Part shown: piece by piece, positions 35,129 through 44,879 of the stretch
How the letters are laid out: each line of letters starts with the position of its first letter
Position numbering within the stretch: the stretch's first letter is position 1
DNA from: Acidovorax sp. KKS102
GTDB lineage: Bacteria > Pseudomonadota > Gammaproteobacteria > Burkholderiales > Burkholderiaceae_C
Reading direction: 5' to 3'
Length of the DNA: 64,000 bases
Assembly: GCF_000302535.1 (NCBI RefSeq)
Contig: NC_018708.1
Location: 1,922,001 to 1,986,000 of the forward strand
Notes under the pieces: generated by a model
Database searches by the model: none
What the model saw: the letters and a program-made list of their open reading frames with translations, nothing else
Told to the model about the DNA's origin: nothing
Position numbers and translations under genes: made by a program

Positions 35129-36943
35129 ATGAGCAACCGCTTGTTCCGGGCCTTCCGTTGCCGGGCGTTGGCCGCCTTGGTTGTACCGCTGTGGCTGGCT
35201 GGCTGTGGTGGCATGACACCCATTTCGCCCACCGCCCCTGCGGCGGGCAGCGCGCCGGCCCACATCGACATCACCCTCATCGGCTTCAACGACCTCCACG
35301 GCAACCTGGAGCCGCCCCACATGGCGCACCGGGTGCAAGGGCCGGAAGGCCCGGTGCTGGCGCCTGCCGGGGGCATGGCCTACTTTGCCAGCGCCATGGC
35401 CGCCCTCAAGGCCCAGTCGCCGCACCATGCGGTCGTGTCTGCGGGTGACATGGTGGGCGCCTCGCCGCTGGTGTCGTCGCTGTTCCTGGACGAACCCACC
35501 ATCGAGGCGGTCAACCGCATGCAGATCGACTTCAATGCGGTCGGCAACCACGAATTTGACCGGGGCTGGCGCGAGCTGCTGCGGCTGCAGAACGGCGGCT
35601 GCGAAAAATTCACCTCGCGCGAGCCCTGTCGCATCAGCAAACCGTTCGAGGGCGCAAAGTTTGGCCTGCTGGCCGCCAACACGCTGCGCGAGGACGGGCG
35701 CACCCTCCTGCCCGCCACGGGGCTCAAGCGGTTCACCGAAGGCGGTGTCACCGTCACCATGGGGTTTATTGGCCTCACGCTGCAGGCCACACCCACCATG
35801 GTCAGCCCGTCGGGCGTGGCCGGGCTGCGGTTTGAGGACGAAGCTGTCACCGCCAACGCGCTGATTCCCCAGCTCAAGGCCCAGGGCGCCGATGTGATCG
35901 TGGTGGCCATCCATGAAGGTGGCGGCACCACGGCGGGCGTGCAGGAGACCAGCTGTGCGGGCCTGTCTGGAGACATCGTGCCCATCCTGGAGCGCCTGGA
36001 CCCGGCCGTGGATGTGGTGGTCTCGGGCCACACGCACCAAGCCTATGTGTGCGACTACAGCCGCGTGAACCCGGCCAAACCCTTCTTGCTGACCAGCGCA
36101 GGCCAGTACGGCACGCTGCTCACCGACATTCAGCTGCGCGTGGACACGCAGACCCGCCGCTTGGTCCGTAAAACGGCGCGCAATGTGGTGGTGCAAGGCG
36201 AGGCCTTCACGGGCGCCCAGGGGCCTGTGCCGCTGACCACTGCCGTGCCGACGTTTCCTGCGGACCCTGGCGTGCAGAAGATCATCGATACCTACTGCGC
36301 CGCCGCCATTCCGCTGGCCCAGCGCCCGGTGGGCCAGGCCCAGGGGGCGATGCGCCGCCAGCCCAATGCGGCTTTGGAGAGCGTCTTGGGCAATCTGGTG
36401 GCAGACGCACAGCTGCTGGCCACGCGGGCGCCCGAAGATGGTGGCGCGCAGTTGTCGTTCATGAACCCGGGCGGCCTGCGTGCGGACCTGGTGCCGGATG
36501 AACAAGGGCTGGTGCGTTACGGCCAGCTGTATGCCGTGCAACCTTTTGGCAACCAGCTGGTGATCAAGACCTTCACGGGTGCGCAGATCCGCGCCGTGCT
36601 GGAGCAGCAGTTCGCCAGCGGCGGCAATACGGTGCAGCGGCCCCGGGTGCTGTCGGTGTCCAGCGGCTTCAGCTACCGCTACGACCTGAGCCAGCCCGCC
36701 GGGGGGCGCATCAGCCACATGGTGCTGAATGGTGCGCCGGTGACCGATACGCAGTCAGTGCGCGTGGTCATGAGCAGTTTTCTGGACAGCGGTGGTGACA
36801 ACTTCACGGTGCTGACGCAGGGCCAGGACCGGCGCGTGGGCGAACTGGACCTGGATGCGCTGGAGGCCTACTTCCGGCTGCAGAGTCCGGTGGCACCGCC
36901 TGCTACCCACCGCATCACCCGTGTTGCGCCCGCTGCGCGCTGA
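35129..36943 (+). CDS. 5'-nucleotidase/UshA-like metallophosphatase lipoprotein
   Basis: The 604-residue protein has a lipoprotein signal (VPLWLAGC, lipobox L-A-G-C near residue 27). The N-terminal metallophosphatase domain shows LIGFNDLHGNLE, VSAGDMVGASPL, VGNHEFDRGW, VVAIHEGGG and VVSGHTHQAYVC, a full dinuclear metal site. The C-terminal 5'-nucleotidase domain (about 380-590) has SVLGNLVADAQL, FMNPGGLRADL and QPFGNQLV. It should dephosphorylate extracytoplasmic nucleotides. It follows aroC by 36 bases but looks functionally unrelated. Confidence 0.9.
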   Translation: MSNRLFRAFRCRALAALVVPLWLAGCGGMTPISPTAPAAGSAPAHIDITLIGFNDLHGNLEPPHMAHRVQGPEGPVLAPAGGMAYFASAMAALKAQSPHHAVVSAGDMVGASPLVSSLFLDEPTIEAVNRMQIDFNAVGNHEFDRGWRELLRLQNGGCEKFTSREPCRISKPFEGAKFGLLAANTLREDGRTLLPATGLKRFTEGGVTVTMGFIGLTLQATPTMVSPSGVAGLRFEDEAVTANALIPQLKAQGADVIVVAIHEGGGTTAGVQETSCAGLSGDIVPILERLDPAVDVVVSGHTHQAYVCDYSRVNPAKPFLLTSAGQYGTLLTDIQLRVDTQTRRLVRKTARNVVVQGEAFTGAQGPVPLTTAVPTFPADPGVQKIIDTYCAAAIPLAQRPVGQAQGAMRRQPNAALESVLGNLVADAQLLATRAPEDGGAQLSFMNPGGLRADLVPDEQGLVRYGQLYAVQPFGNQLVIKTFTGAQIRAVLEQQFASGGNTVQRPRVLSVSSGFSYRYDLSQPAGGRISHMVLNGAPVTDTQSVRVVMSSFLDSGGDNFTVLTQGQDRRVGELDLDALEAYFRLQSPVAPPATHRITRVAPAAR

Positions 36944-36978
36944 GCCGTGTCCACCGGGCACCATCGCCCGGAGGGGCC

Positions 36979-37141
36979 TAGTGTGGTGTTGCACTATCTG
37001 GCACTTAAAAACCGCGTCTTTTCGGCCAGGGCTGCGTTGCAAATCCTCGCGATACCTTCGGGTATCGCTGCGGTTTGCGCCTTGCCCTGACCAAAAATCC
37101 ATCGGTTTTCAATGTGCCATTCAGCGCGCAACACCACACTA
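36979..37141. repeat. 163-bp palindromic element with 14-bp perfect terminal inverted repeats (MITE/BIME-like)
   Basis: TAGTGTGGTGTTGC at the left end is exactly repeated in inverse at the right end (GCAACACCACACTA). Inner arms also pair imperfectly (CTGGCACTTAAAAACC with GGTTTTCAATGTGCCA). The centre holds GCGATACC TTC GGGTATCGC. No frame codes for a transposase. The right end supplies the TAG stop of the DMT permease gene. Confidence 0.75.
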
Positions 37142-38041
37142 GTCGGCTGTGCGGCGCAGCGCACCCAGCCAATGCAGCGGGTTGAAGCCGGTGACCAGCC
37201 CGGTCGCCACCAGCACCAGCGCGCCACCCCAGAGCATGCCCGGCCCCAGGGCCTCACCCAGAAAGATATGGCCCCAGGCCACACCAAACAGCGGGATCAT
37301 GAAAGCGGAGCTCATGGCGGCGACCGGGGACACCTGTGTCAACACCCGCAGGTTGAGCCAATAGGCCAGCCCCGAGGTCACCACGCCCATCACGGCCACA
37401 GCGGCCAGTGCCCCGGGGGTGAAGTGTGCGGCGGGCAGGGTCCATGCGGCGCCCGGTAGCAACAGCACCAGCGCTGCGGCGTGGATGCCTGCTGCGATCG
37501 ACAGCGGTGACATACGCTGTGTCGCACGCTTCATCCAAGTGGTGGAGATGCCGTAGCAAGCCGAAGCCGTCACGCAGGCTGCAGCAGCAGTCAGCAGCGC
37601 GGGCGTGGGCTCCACGGGCCCTAGCTGCACGATCAGCGCCACCCCGGCAAAGCCGCAGAGGCAGCCGGCCCATTTGCGTGCGCTCAGCGTGTCTTCCTTC
37701 ATCCACGCGGCAGCGATCACCCCAAACGGGACGGCCATGGTGTTGAGCAGCGAGCTGTAGCCCGCTGGCAGGTGCAGGGCTGCCCAGGCGTACAGCAGAA
37801 AAGGCGCTGCCACCGTCAGCGTGCCCAGCCCCAGCAGCTCTCGCCAGCGACGCCAGGGCCAGGGCTCGCCTGCCCAGCGCATGATGCCCATCAGTGTGAG
37901 CGTGGCCAGACCAATGCGCAGCGCGGCCATCACATTGGGGCCCAGCACCGGACTGGCAACGCGAATGAAAAGAAAGGAAGCGCCCCACAGGGCAGACAGC
38001 AGCACCAGCTGCAGGAAATGGCGGGTTTTCACCGCGTGCAT
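37139..38041 (-). CDS. EamA/DMT-family permease
   Basis: The chosen start (MHAVKTRHFLQLVLLSALWG) gives 300 residues. Ten hydrophobic helices in two EamA repeats are visible, with LSALWGASFLFIRVA at the start of repeat 1 and TASACYGISTTWMKR opening repeat 2. The family exports amino acids and other metabolites. The substrate is unknown. The stop codon lies in the last three bases of the adjoining palindromic element. Confidence 0.88.
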   Translation of the reverse strand: MHAVKTRHFLQLVLLSALWGASFLFIRVASPVLGPNVMAALRIGLATLTLMGIMRWAGEPWPWRRWRELLGLGTLTVAAPFLLYAWAALHLPAGYSSLLNTMAVPFGVIAAAWMKEDTLSARKWAGCLCGFAGVALIVQLGPVEPTPALLTAAAACVTASACYGISTTWMKRATQRMSPLSIAAGIHAAALVLLLPGAAWTLPAAHFTPGALAAVAVMGVVTSGLAYWLNLRVLTQVSPVAAMSSAFMIPLFGVAWGHIFLGEALGPGMLWGGALVLVATGLVTGFNPLHWLGALRRTAD

Positions 38042-38090
38042 TGTCAGGCACCTTCGTGGTGCTTGCTGGCGTGTGGCAGAGCCGTTTTGA

Positions 38091-38156
38091 TGCAAAAATC
38101 GCCTGAAGCGCTAGTGCATCATGCCGTGATAGCTATGAAATTAATAGCTGCTGCAA
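38091..38156 (+). repeat. Interspersed repeat, copy 4
   Basis: GCCTGAAGCGCTAGTGCATC then GATAGCTATGAAATTAATAG follow the family pattern. It lies between the DMT permease start and the 3' end of nrdR. Confidence 0.65.
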
Positions 38157-38314
38157 AGTAGCTTGTGCGACATGCTCTAGGGCCGGTGCCGAAGCCGGGG
38201 ATTTGCAAAATGTGTCGGTAGCTACAGGCTGCATCGGGCAGACCCAGTAGCCGCGTGGGGCTCAGGACGGGAAACGGCGGGCGTTGCCGTAAGGTCTGGC
38301 CCAACGAGCGCGCG

Positions 38315-38764
38315 CTACTTGCGCACTTCATCGACCATGGCACGGAAGTCGTCGATGTCTTCAAAGCTGCGGTACACGCTGGCAAAGCGGATGTAGGCCA
38401 CCTTGTCGAGCTTCTTGAGTTCGCGCATCACCAGCTCGCCGATGCGGCTGGAGATCACCTCGCGCTGGCCCAGGTTGAGCAGCTTTTCTTCGATGCGTTC
38501 GATGGCGCTGTCGATCTGGTCGGTGCTCACGGGCCGCTTGCGCAATGCCAGGTTGAACGAGCCCAGCAGCTTGCTGCGGTCGTATTCAATGCGCCGGCCG
38601 TCCTTCTTGACGATGGCCGGGAAGTTCACTTCCGGCCGCTCGTAGGTGGTGAAGCGCTTGTCGCACGCGCCGCACTGGCGGCGGCGGCGGATGAAGACTC
38701 CATCCTCAGACACCCGCGTTTCAACGACTTGCGTTTCGAGGTGGCTGCAGAAGGGGCACTTCAT
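38315..38764 (-). CDS. nrdR: Transcriptional repressor NrdR
   Basis: The 149-residue regulator senses ATP/dATP and represses ribonucleotide reductase genes. The zinc ribbon has CPFC (residues 3-6) and CGAC, followed by [10 protein letters not shown]. The ATP-cone domain covers about 46-135 ([28 protein letters not shown]). It lies 21 bases downstream of glyA on the same strand, an arrangement conserved in beta-proteobacteria. Confidence 0.97.
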   Translation of the reverse strand: MKCPFCSHLETQVVETRVSEDGVFIRRRRQCGACDKRFTTYERPEVNFPAIVKKDGRRIEYDRSKLLGSFNLALRKRPVSTDQIDSAIERIEEKLLNLGQREVISSRIGELVMRELKKLDKVAYIRFASVYRSFEDIDDFRAMVDEVRK

Positions 38765-38785
38765 GGGCGCAGAGAACCGGCTTGC

Positions 38786-40030
38786 TTAGCGGTAGACCGG
38801 GAAACGTGCAGTCAGGGCGTTGACCTTGGCGCGCACGGCGGCGATGTTGGCTTCGTCGCGAGGGTTGTCCAGCACGTCGGCGATCAGGTTGGCCGTGATG
38901 CGGGCTTCTTCTTCCTTGAAGCCGCGCGTGGTCATGGCGGGGGTACCAATGCGCACGCCGCTGGTCACCATCGGCTTTTCAGGGTCGTTGGGGATCGCGT
39001 TCTTGTTGATGGTCATGTGGGCGGCGCCCAACACGGCCTCGGCTTCCTTGCCGGTGATGCCCTTGGCGCGCAGGTCCACCAGCATCACGTGGCTTTGGGT
39101 GCCGCCGGACACGATGCGCAGGCCGCGTGCGGTCAGCGTCTCGGCGACCACCTTGGCGTTCTTGGCCACTTGCTCCTGGTAGGCCTTGAACTCGGGCTGC
39201 ATCGCTTCCTTGAAGGCCACGGCCTTGGCTGCGATCACGTGCATCAGCGGGCCGCCTTGCAGGCCGGGGAAGATGGCGCTGTTGATGGCTTTCTCGTGTT
39301 CTGCCTTCATCAGGATGATGCCGCCACGGGGGCCGCGCAGGCTCTTGTGAGTGGTCGATGTCACCACGTCGGCGTGGGGCACGGGGTTGGGGTACACGCC
39401 CGCAGCGATCAGGCCGGCGTAGTGGGCCATGTCCACCATGAAGATCGCGCCGATTTCCTTGGCGACCTTGGCAAAGCGTGCAAAGTCGATGTGCAGGCTG
39501 TAAGCAGAGGCTCCGGCCACGATCAGCTTGGGCTTGTGTTCGCGGGCCTTGGCTTCCATCGCGTCGTAATCGATCTCTTCCTTGGCATTCAGGCCGTACG
39601 AGACCACATTGAACCATTTGCCCGACATGTTCAGCGGCATGCCGTGGGTCAGGTGACCGCCTTCGGCCAGGCTCATGCCCATGATGGTGTCACCGGGCTT
39701 GAGGAAGGCCAGGAACACGGCCTCGTTGGCCGAGGCGCCGCAGTGGGGCTGCACGTTGGCAGCATCGGCACCGAAGATCTTTTTCACGCGGTCGATGGCC
39801 AGCTGCTCAGCCACGTCCACATGCTCGCAGCCACCGTAATAGCGCTTGCCGGGGTAGCCTTCGGCGTATTTGTTGGTGAGCTGGGTGCCCTGCGCCCACA
39901 TCACGGCGGGGGATGCGTAGTTCTCGCTGGCGATCAGCTCGATGTGGTGTTCTTGCCGAGCGTTTTCGGCCTGGATGGCGGCAAACAGCTCGGGGTCGGT
40001 TTGTTCGACAAGAATTTTGCGGTCGTACAT
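38786..40030 (-). CDS. glyA: Serine hydroxymethyltransferase
   Basis: The 414-residue PLP enzyme interconverts serine and glycine with tetrahydrofolate and feeds one-carbon units to ThyA. The start [16 protein letters not shown] is where homology begins. Motifs include [35 protein letters not shown] and the PLP-lysine segment [15 protein letters not shown]. The 270-bp upstream leader has no gene and no riboswitch that I recognise. Confidence 0.97.
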   Translation of the reverse strand: MYDRKILVEQTDPELFAAIQAENARQEHHIELIASENYASPAVMWAQGTQLTNKYAEGYPGKRYYGGCEHVDVAEQLAIDRVKKIFGADAANVQPHCGASANEAVFLAFLKPGDTIMGMSLAEGGHLTHGMPLNMSGKWFNVVSYGLNAKEEIDYDAMEAKAREHKPKLIVAGASAYSLHIDFARFAKVAKEIGAIFMVDMAHYAGLIAAGVYPNPVPHADVVTSTTHKSLRGPRGGIILMKAEHEKAINSAIFPGLQGGPLMHVIAAKAVAFKEAMQPEFKAYQEQVAKNAKVVAETLTARGLRIVSGGTQSHVMLVDLRAKGITGKEAEAVLGAAHMTINKNAIPNDPEKPMVTSGVRIGTPAMTTRGFKEEEARITANLIADVLDNPRDEANIAAVRAKVNALTARFPVYR

Positions 40031-40302
40031 GATTGGCAGTCCTATGAACTTGTGTCCCTTGAAACAAGGGCTGCCCAGGCGAACGGCTGAACGCACGGGG
40101 CAGGGCCCCTGCGGCACGCTTCCCAGTGGTTCACAAGAAGTAGGTTCTTGCTGGTTTCCACGTCAGCGGCTGCATCCATTGGCTGAATGCAGCGCCTATC
40201 GCCAGTCGCGTACCCCGTTAGTGTAGCCGACACGGCACTGCTGCTACACCGTCGAAACTGCCGGAGGCCAAGGTTGTTACCCGGGCGCCGGGAGCCTGCC
40301 TG

Positions 40303-41148
40303 TTACAGGCCCGGTGTCAGCAACGCCACCTTGTCGCTTACCGCAGCTGGTGTTGGGGTGCGAGGTGCTGCTGCAGGGATGCTCTGCACAGGAGCCTGGG
40401 TAGACAGGGAGGGAGGGGGGTTGAAGGGCACTGCGCGACCACCGGCCACCTGGCGCAGGCGGAAATGTTCCGCCATCACCTTGGCGGCGTAGCCACCGTC
40501 GTCGGCCATGTTGCCTGCGCCCACATAAAAGCGCAGGCCACCTTCGAGCGATCCTGCGCGAGCGATGCACTCTTGCAGCACCTTCACGCCGACCCGCAGG
40601 TTGCTCACCGGGTCAAAGGCGGCAAAGTGGCCGCCAAAGTTCTGGTACTTGTCGGTGTGCACGCGGGTCATCACCTGCATCAGCCCTTGGGCGCCCACAG
40701 CGCTTTCGGCAAACGGGTTGAAGCTGGACTCGATGGCCATGATGGCCAGGATCAGCGTGGGGTCGATCTTGGCGCGGGTGCCAATCTCGTAGGCTTCGGC
40801 GACCAGGGCGCTGAGGGGCTCTGGCGCCACACGGTACTTCTTGCTGAGCCAGAAGGCCACGGCAGCCTGCTCCTTGGGCAGGTCCTTGGGGTTCACTGCC
40901 GTAGCGCGCTCGCTGGCTTCGGGCTCGATGGGCATGCCCAGCATTTCTACCTGGCGGGCTTGCAGCCAGTTCATCAGTTGCTCTTCACCTGCCTGGCGCA
41001 GATCGGGCCGTGCTGTGAGTGCAATGACGACGAAGGCAACGGCCAGGCCGATGAGGGCAAAGCTGTTGTGGGTGATTTCAAGAAAACCTTCGGTCACGTC
41101 GGCCGCGAAAGTTCGCACGCCGGAGACTATTTTTCCTGACGCTGTCAT
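40303..41148 (-). CDS. Membrane-anchored lytic transglycosylase (SLT family)
   Basis: The 281-residue protein has an N-terminal membrane anchor (about 30-47, SFALIGLAVAFVVIALTA) and a C-terminal SLT domain (about 110-235). The catalytic Glu is in IMAIESSFNPFAESAVGAQGLMQVM; RFYVGAGN follows. A proline-rich tail closes the protein. It should cleave peptidoglycan between MurNAc and GlcNAc. A strong promoter lies at 41341-41370, which gives a roughly 185-nt leader. Confidence 0.9.
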   Translation of the reverse strand: MTASGKIVSGVRTFAADVTEGFLEITHNSFALIGLAVAFVVIALTARPDLRQAGEEQLMNWLQARQVEMLGMPIEPEASERATAVNPKDLPKEQAAVAFWLSKKYRVAPEPLSALVAEAYEIGTRAKIDPTLILAIMAIESSFNPFAESAVGAQGLMQVMTRVHTDKYQNFGGHFAAFDPVSNLRVGVKVLQECIARAGSLEGGLRFYVGAGNMADDGGYAAKVMAEHFRLRQVAGGRAVPFNPPPSLSTQAPVQSIPAAAPRTPTPAAVSDKVALLTPGL

Positions 41149-41340
41149 AGCTCTTCCTTTCTGAGGCGGGCCAGCGGAGCGGAGCAGTCACGGTGGACGG
41201 TGCTTTGCTGGCAGATCGCCTGGATTGGTACGCCATCAAGTCCGGGCTGCACGTCTGTGGAGTGCTTGGCGCCCTGGATTGACTTAGCCGGGTTCGGCAG
41301 CGATTGGGGTTTGTACTAGCCCCGTTTTTGGGGCTGGCGG

Positions 41341-41370
41341 ATTCTAGAAGCTCACTAAATGCATAGTCAA
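41341..41370 (-). promoter_or_regulatory. Sigma-70 promoter for the lytic transglycosylase
   Basis: On the minus strand TTGACT, an 18-base spacer and TAGAAT make a near-consensus promoter. Transcription would start near 41334. An AGCCCC/GGGGCT hairpin lies at the predicted start of the leader. Confidence 0.65.
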
Positions 41371-41531
41371 TACTAACAATTCAATATTTAAGACATAAAA
41401 ATTATGAAAAATCTGTAAAAAATCACAGTTTTTCTGAGCCAAGTGCTGTTTTTCGTTGGGAGCGGCCGTGCAGCGGCTGACATCCGCATGTCAAATTCAA
41501 TCGGACTTTTCGCCGCCATTGAGAATCCGAT

Positions 41532-41796
41532 TTGAGTTGGCGAAGCGAGTTTGATAAGGTGGAGGCGCCTGTAGATTTCAGGCATCGCCAGACGAAGCGA
41601 AGTCTCCCTCCGAGGGCATTCAGTGCCAAGGTGCAGCAGATGCCGCTTCCATGGCAACCCCTGGAGGCAATCCCTTGCCTCCGCGCCATGCGGACCTTTC
41701 TCTCCGCATCGCGACCGATGGCAAAGACCGTTGTGTCAGCCGTCAAGCCCGGCGGGCAGGCCCTTCAGGCACTGCTCGTCGGGCTTTCTTATTGGT
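41532..41796 (+). ncRNA. Candidate structured non-coding RNA with terminator
   Basis: TTGAGT (41532-41537) and TAAGGT (41555-41560), 17 bases apart, could be a promoter. Successive stems follow: AGAC/GTCT at 41590-41605, GGCA/TGCC at 41615-41627, GGAGGCAA/TTGCCTCC at 41663-41682, ATGCGGA/TCCGCAT at 41688-41709, and the final terminator stem at 41748-41787. No convincing coding frame is present. It does not look like 6S, SRP, RNase P or tmRNA. It could instead be a long leader with attenuator for the DUF349 gene. The 5' end is uncertain. Confidence 0.45.
41748..41796 (+). terminator. Strong Rho-independent terminator reading rightwards
   Basis: AAGCCCGGCGGGCAG pairs with CTGCTCGTCGGGCTT over 15 bp including two G-U pairs, followed by TCTTATT. 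The G-U pairs would be A-C mismatches on the other strand, so the structure is meant for the + transcript. Confidence 0.75.
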
Positions 41797-41804
41797 GTGT
41801 CGCC

Positions 41805-41832
41805 TTGTGGGTGGGCGGCACAGTCTTATATA
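41805..41832 (+). promoter_or_regulatory. Likely promoter of the DUF349 gene
   Basis: TTGTGG and TATATA are separated by 16 bases in the AT-rich stretch just after the terminator. The leader to the ATG at 42067 would be about 230 bases and holds a perfect hairpin (CGCCCGG/CCGGGCG near 41869-41886). Confidence 0.45.
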
Positions 41833-42066
41833 TAGATAATGGGGGCTGTTCCCTAGAGCGGCGACCCTTCGCCCGGATTGCCGGGCGACATCCTCGCCGG
41901 GCCTTGCTCCAGATCACCCTGCAGGTGTTGAGTAGGCGAGCCGCTACGGCCTCTGGCCCAATCCGGTGAAAATAGCCCTTTCGTTGTCCTGGCGCGCGCT
42001 TGGCGCGGTCGTTCGGGCACGGCCCTGGGCTCTGCGCCTGGGATGCCTTCGTAATCCATTGGATCC

Positions 42067-44823
42067 ATGTTTCCATTTTTTTCCCGCAGCAAAATGTCCG
42101 ACGCATCTGAAGTGAATCCGGCCCCGGCCAAAACCCATGAGCCGCATCCGCTCGATGCGCTGACTGGTGGCGCTTTCTCTGCCGCCACCTCGGGCGAGCG
42201 CGCCTCCCGCATCCGCGACTGGCTGGCCACGCAGCCATCGCCTGAGCAACTGCAAGAGGTGTTCAAGGAGCTGAGCGGACGTGACAAGGGCGCGGCCCGT
42301 GCAGTGCGCGAACGCCTGGACGAAATCCGCCGTGCCAAGGGGCAGGAAGCCATCGCGGCAGAGTGGGCTGAAAAAGCCCAGGCCCTGCTGGCGGCCCCCA
42401 AGCTCAATATTGCAGATGCTCTGGCCTGGCAGCGGGATGCCGCCAAGGCTGGTGCCCCATTGTCGCGCGAGCCGTTGTCCCTGCTCAAGGTACAGCTGGC
42501 CGACCGTGTGAAGGTCATCGAAGACCTGCAGCACCGGGTCCAGGTGCAGCGCGAGGCGGCTGTGTTGCTGGCACAGCGCATCGAAGTGCTCTCGACCAAG
42601 CCCTGGCGCGATGCGCAGGCTGCGCTCGAACTGCTGCGCGCCGATGTCGCGCGCTGGCAGGAGCAGGCCCAGGAGCTGACGGGTGATGCCAGCTGGGCGA
42701 GTGTGGAAGCCAGGTTCCCGCCGTTGCTCGATGCCTCGCGCACCCAGCTGCTGGTGGTGTGGGAGGCGTTCCAGCCTGCCGTGGCGCAAGCGGCCGCTGC
42801 CGCAGAAGATGCTGCTGCACCCCTGCCACCTGTGCCGGTGTGGGCGGACGAGCTGCGCGCTGCACGTGGCTTGCCCACTGCCGCTTCTGAGGCGGCCGCC
42901 GCCTCTGCTGCAGCCAGCAAGCCCGCGCGGGCTGCCAAGCCCAAGGTGGCTCCAGAGGTGATTGAGAAAGCCCACCAACTGGTGCGCGATGCCTTGGCGA
43001 CGCTGGAGAAAGAAACGGCCGAGGGCCACGGCAAAGCCAGTGCTGGCGCTGCCGCTGCACTGCGCGCCGTGCTCAAGGTGCATGGCAAACACATCGATAA
43101 CGCCCTGGAGCAGCAGGTGCACACGGCGCTGGTGGCTGCTGGTGAGCTGGAAGGCTGGCAACGCTGGAGTGCCGACCAGGTGCGTGAAGAGCTGGTGGCC
43201 AAGGCCGAAGCGCTGCTCAACCGCCCCGAAGGCCAGGCCTTGGGTGGCCGCAAGATGCAGGAGACCTTGCGCAGTCTGCGTGAGCAATGGAAGCAGGCGG
43301 ACCAAGGCGGTGCGCCCAACCACGCGCTGTGGAAGAAATTTGACGAGGCCTGCAACGCAGCGCACAAGGTGGTCGAGGCCTGGCTGGACAAGATCCGCGC
43401 TGAAGCTGCTGAGCACAAGGCCCAGCGCCTCGCGCTGATCGAAGAGGTCAAGGCCTGGGCGCAGGAGCATGCTGCGTCGGGCGACTGGAAGGCCATCAAC
43501 CGCGCGCTGTACCAGTTTGGCGACCGCTGGCGCGAAGGTGGCCATGTGGGTGAAAAAATCTTTGCCGAACTTCAGCCCCTGTGGAAGCAGGCGATCGCTC
43601 TGGCCGCAGCGCCGCTGGAGGCGGCGCAGAAAGAAAGCCTGGCACGTCGCCACGCAATGATCGAAGAGGCCACTGCATTGGGCGCTGCCCCTTCGCTGCG
43701 CATCGATGCCGTCAAGGCGCTGCAGCAGCGCTGGCAGGCTGAGGCACAGACGGTGCCGTTGGACCGCAAGCACGAGCGGAAGCTTTGGGACGCTTTCCGC
43801 AAGCCCATTGACGAGGCGTTCAACCGCAAGTCGGCCGACCGCGAGCGCGCTGTCACTGAACTGAGTGCGCGGGACCGCGTGGTGCTGGACGCGTCCAAGG
43901 CCCTGGAGGCTGCCAACGCCACCGGTGATGCGCAGCAGATTCGCGCCGCCATGCAGGCGCTGGAAGCCGCGTTGCGCGGCCAGGCCCAGGCGGCGGAAGC
44001 CGTTGCCACGGCCAACAAGGACGCTCAGTCGCAGGCTGAAGCGCAGTCGGTTGCGGCGCCAGCCGCGGCTGAAGGGGGGGGGGAGGCGGTGGAGGGTGGC
44101 GATGCAGCGGCTGCGGCCCCCGCAACACCTGCTGCTCCCAAGCCTGCCGCGCGGCCCGTGGTGGCGGTGCGCGGGGATGACCGCCCCGGCATGAAGAAGG
44201 ATGCTCCGGCGGCTCCTGGCCGAGGTGCTCGACCCGGTGATCGTCGCGATGGCCGTCCGGGCGACCGTGACGGTGCCCGCGGCCCGCGTACGGATGGCCG
44301 TATGGGGGATCGCGGTGACCGGGGAGGCCGCTTTGGTGATCGCCCTGCGTTTGAGGACCGTGGCCCGCGCCTGGGTGACACGGCATTCCGTGCCCAGCGC
44401 GAGGCGATGGAGCATGCGCAGCTGGCGCTGAAGAAACTGGCGGCCCAGGCCCACGGCGAAGCGCTGACCCAGTTGCTGACCGCCTGGGAAAAGCGCGATG
44501 CAGCGCTGGTGCCCGGTGCGCAAGAACTGGGCTCGGGTGTGACGGCATCGGTGCGCAGTGCCTGGACCCAGGCGTTGTCTGCGGCGCCCAAGGGCGATGC
44601 CGCGGAAGCCATGTTGCGGTTGGAGATGGCGGCAGAGGCGCCAACGCCGGCGGAGCACATTGCTGCACGGCGCATGCTGCAGCTGCAACTGCTGACACGC
44701 CGTAATGATCCCGCACCAGCCCAGACCTGGGGGCAGGATGTGGCGCGCGTGTTGGCAGGCCCCAGCGATGCGGCCAGCGCACGCCGTCTGCAGAACGTCC
44801 TCAAGACGCTGTTGCGCAAATAA
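42067..44823 (+). CDS. DUF349 repeat protein
   Basis: The 918-residue soluble protein contains repeated DUF349 helical domains. Examples are LRSLREQWKQADQGGAPNHALWKKFDEACNAAHKV and ALQQRWQAEAQTVPLDRKHERKLWDAFRKPIDEAF. A low-complexity Ala/Glu/Gly and Arg/Gly/Asp-rich linker lies at about 665-775, including GDRDGARGPRTDGRMGDRGD. DUF349 proteins have no defined function. A run of ten G at 44074-44083 lies in the linker. An ATG at 42094 is an alternative start. A terminator follows. Confidence 0.85.
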   Translation: MFPFFSRSKMSDASEVNPAPAKTHEPHPLDALTGGAFSAATSGERASRIRDWLATQPSPEQLQEVFKELSGRDKGAARAVRERLDEIRRAKGQEAIAAEWAEKAQALLAAPKLNIADALAWQRDAAKAGAPLSREPLSLLKVQLADRVKVIEDLQHRVQVQREAAVLLAQRIEVLSTKPWRDAQAALELLRADVARWQEQAQELTGDASWASVEARFPPLLDASRTQLLVVWEAFQPAVAQAAAAAEDAAAPLPPVPVWADELRAARGLPTAASEAAAASAAASKPARAAKPKVAPEVIEKAHQLVRDALATLEKETAEGHGKASAGAAAALRAVLKVHGKHIDNALEQQVHTALVAAGELEGWQRWSADQVREELVAKAEALLNRPEGQALGGRKMQETLRSLREQWKQADQGGAPNHALWKKFDEACNAAHKVVEAWLDKIRAEAAEHKAQRLALIEEVKAWAQEHAASGDWKAINRALYQFGDRWREGGHVGEKIFAELQPLWKQAIALAAAPLEAAQKESLARRHAMIEEATALGAAPSLRIDAVKALQQRWQAEAQTVPLDRKHERKLWDAFRKPIDEAFNRKSADRERAVTELSARDRVVLDASKALEAANATGDAQQIRAAMQALEAALRGQAQAAEAVATANKDAQSQAEAQSVAAPAAAEGGGEAVEGGDAAAAAPATPAAPKPAARPVVAVRGDDRPGMKKDAPAAPGRGARPGDRRDGRPGDRDGARGPRTDGRMGDRGDRGGRFGDRPAFEDRGPRLGDTAFRAQREAMEHAQLALKKLAAQAHGEALTQLLTAWEKRDAALVPGAQELGSGVTASVRSAWTQALSAAPKGDAAEAMLRLEMAAEAPTPAEHIAARRMLQLQLLTRRNDPAPAQTWGQDVARVLAGPSDAASARRLQNVLKTLLRK

Positions 44824-44879
44824 ACGAAACGCAGGGAGTGTGCGCACTGCGGTGCGCATGCCGCCACGGCATCCGACAG

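Noticed and set aside
34019-36718. 899-codon minus-strand open frame
   Set aside because: It is antisense to aroC and the 5'-nucleotidase gene, both of which have clear motifs.
38255-40090. 611-codon plus-strand open frame
   Set aside because: It is antisense to nrdR and glyA.
40031-40302. glyA leader as glycine or folate riboswitch
   Set aside because: No conserved glycine- or THF-riboswitch core sequence could be found by eye.
41532-41969. 145-codon plus-strand open frame
   Set aside because: It crosses strong hairpins and a terminator with no ribosome-binding site; codon use looks non-coding.
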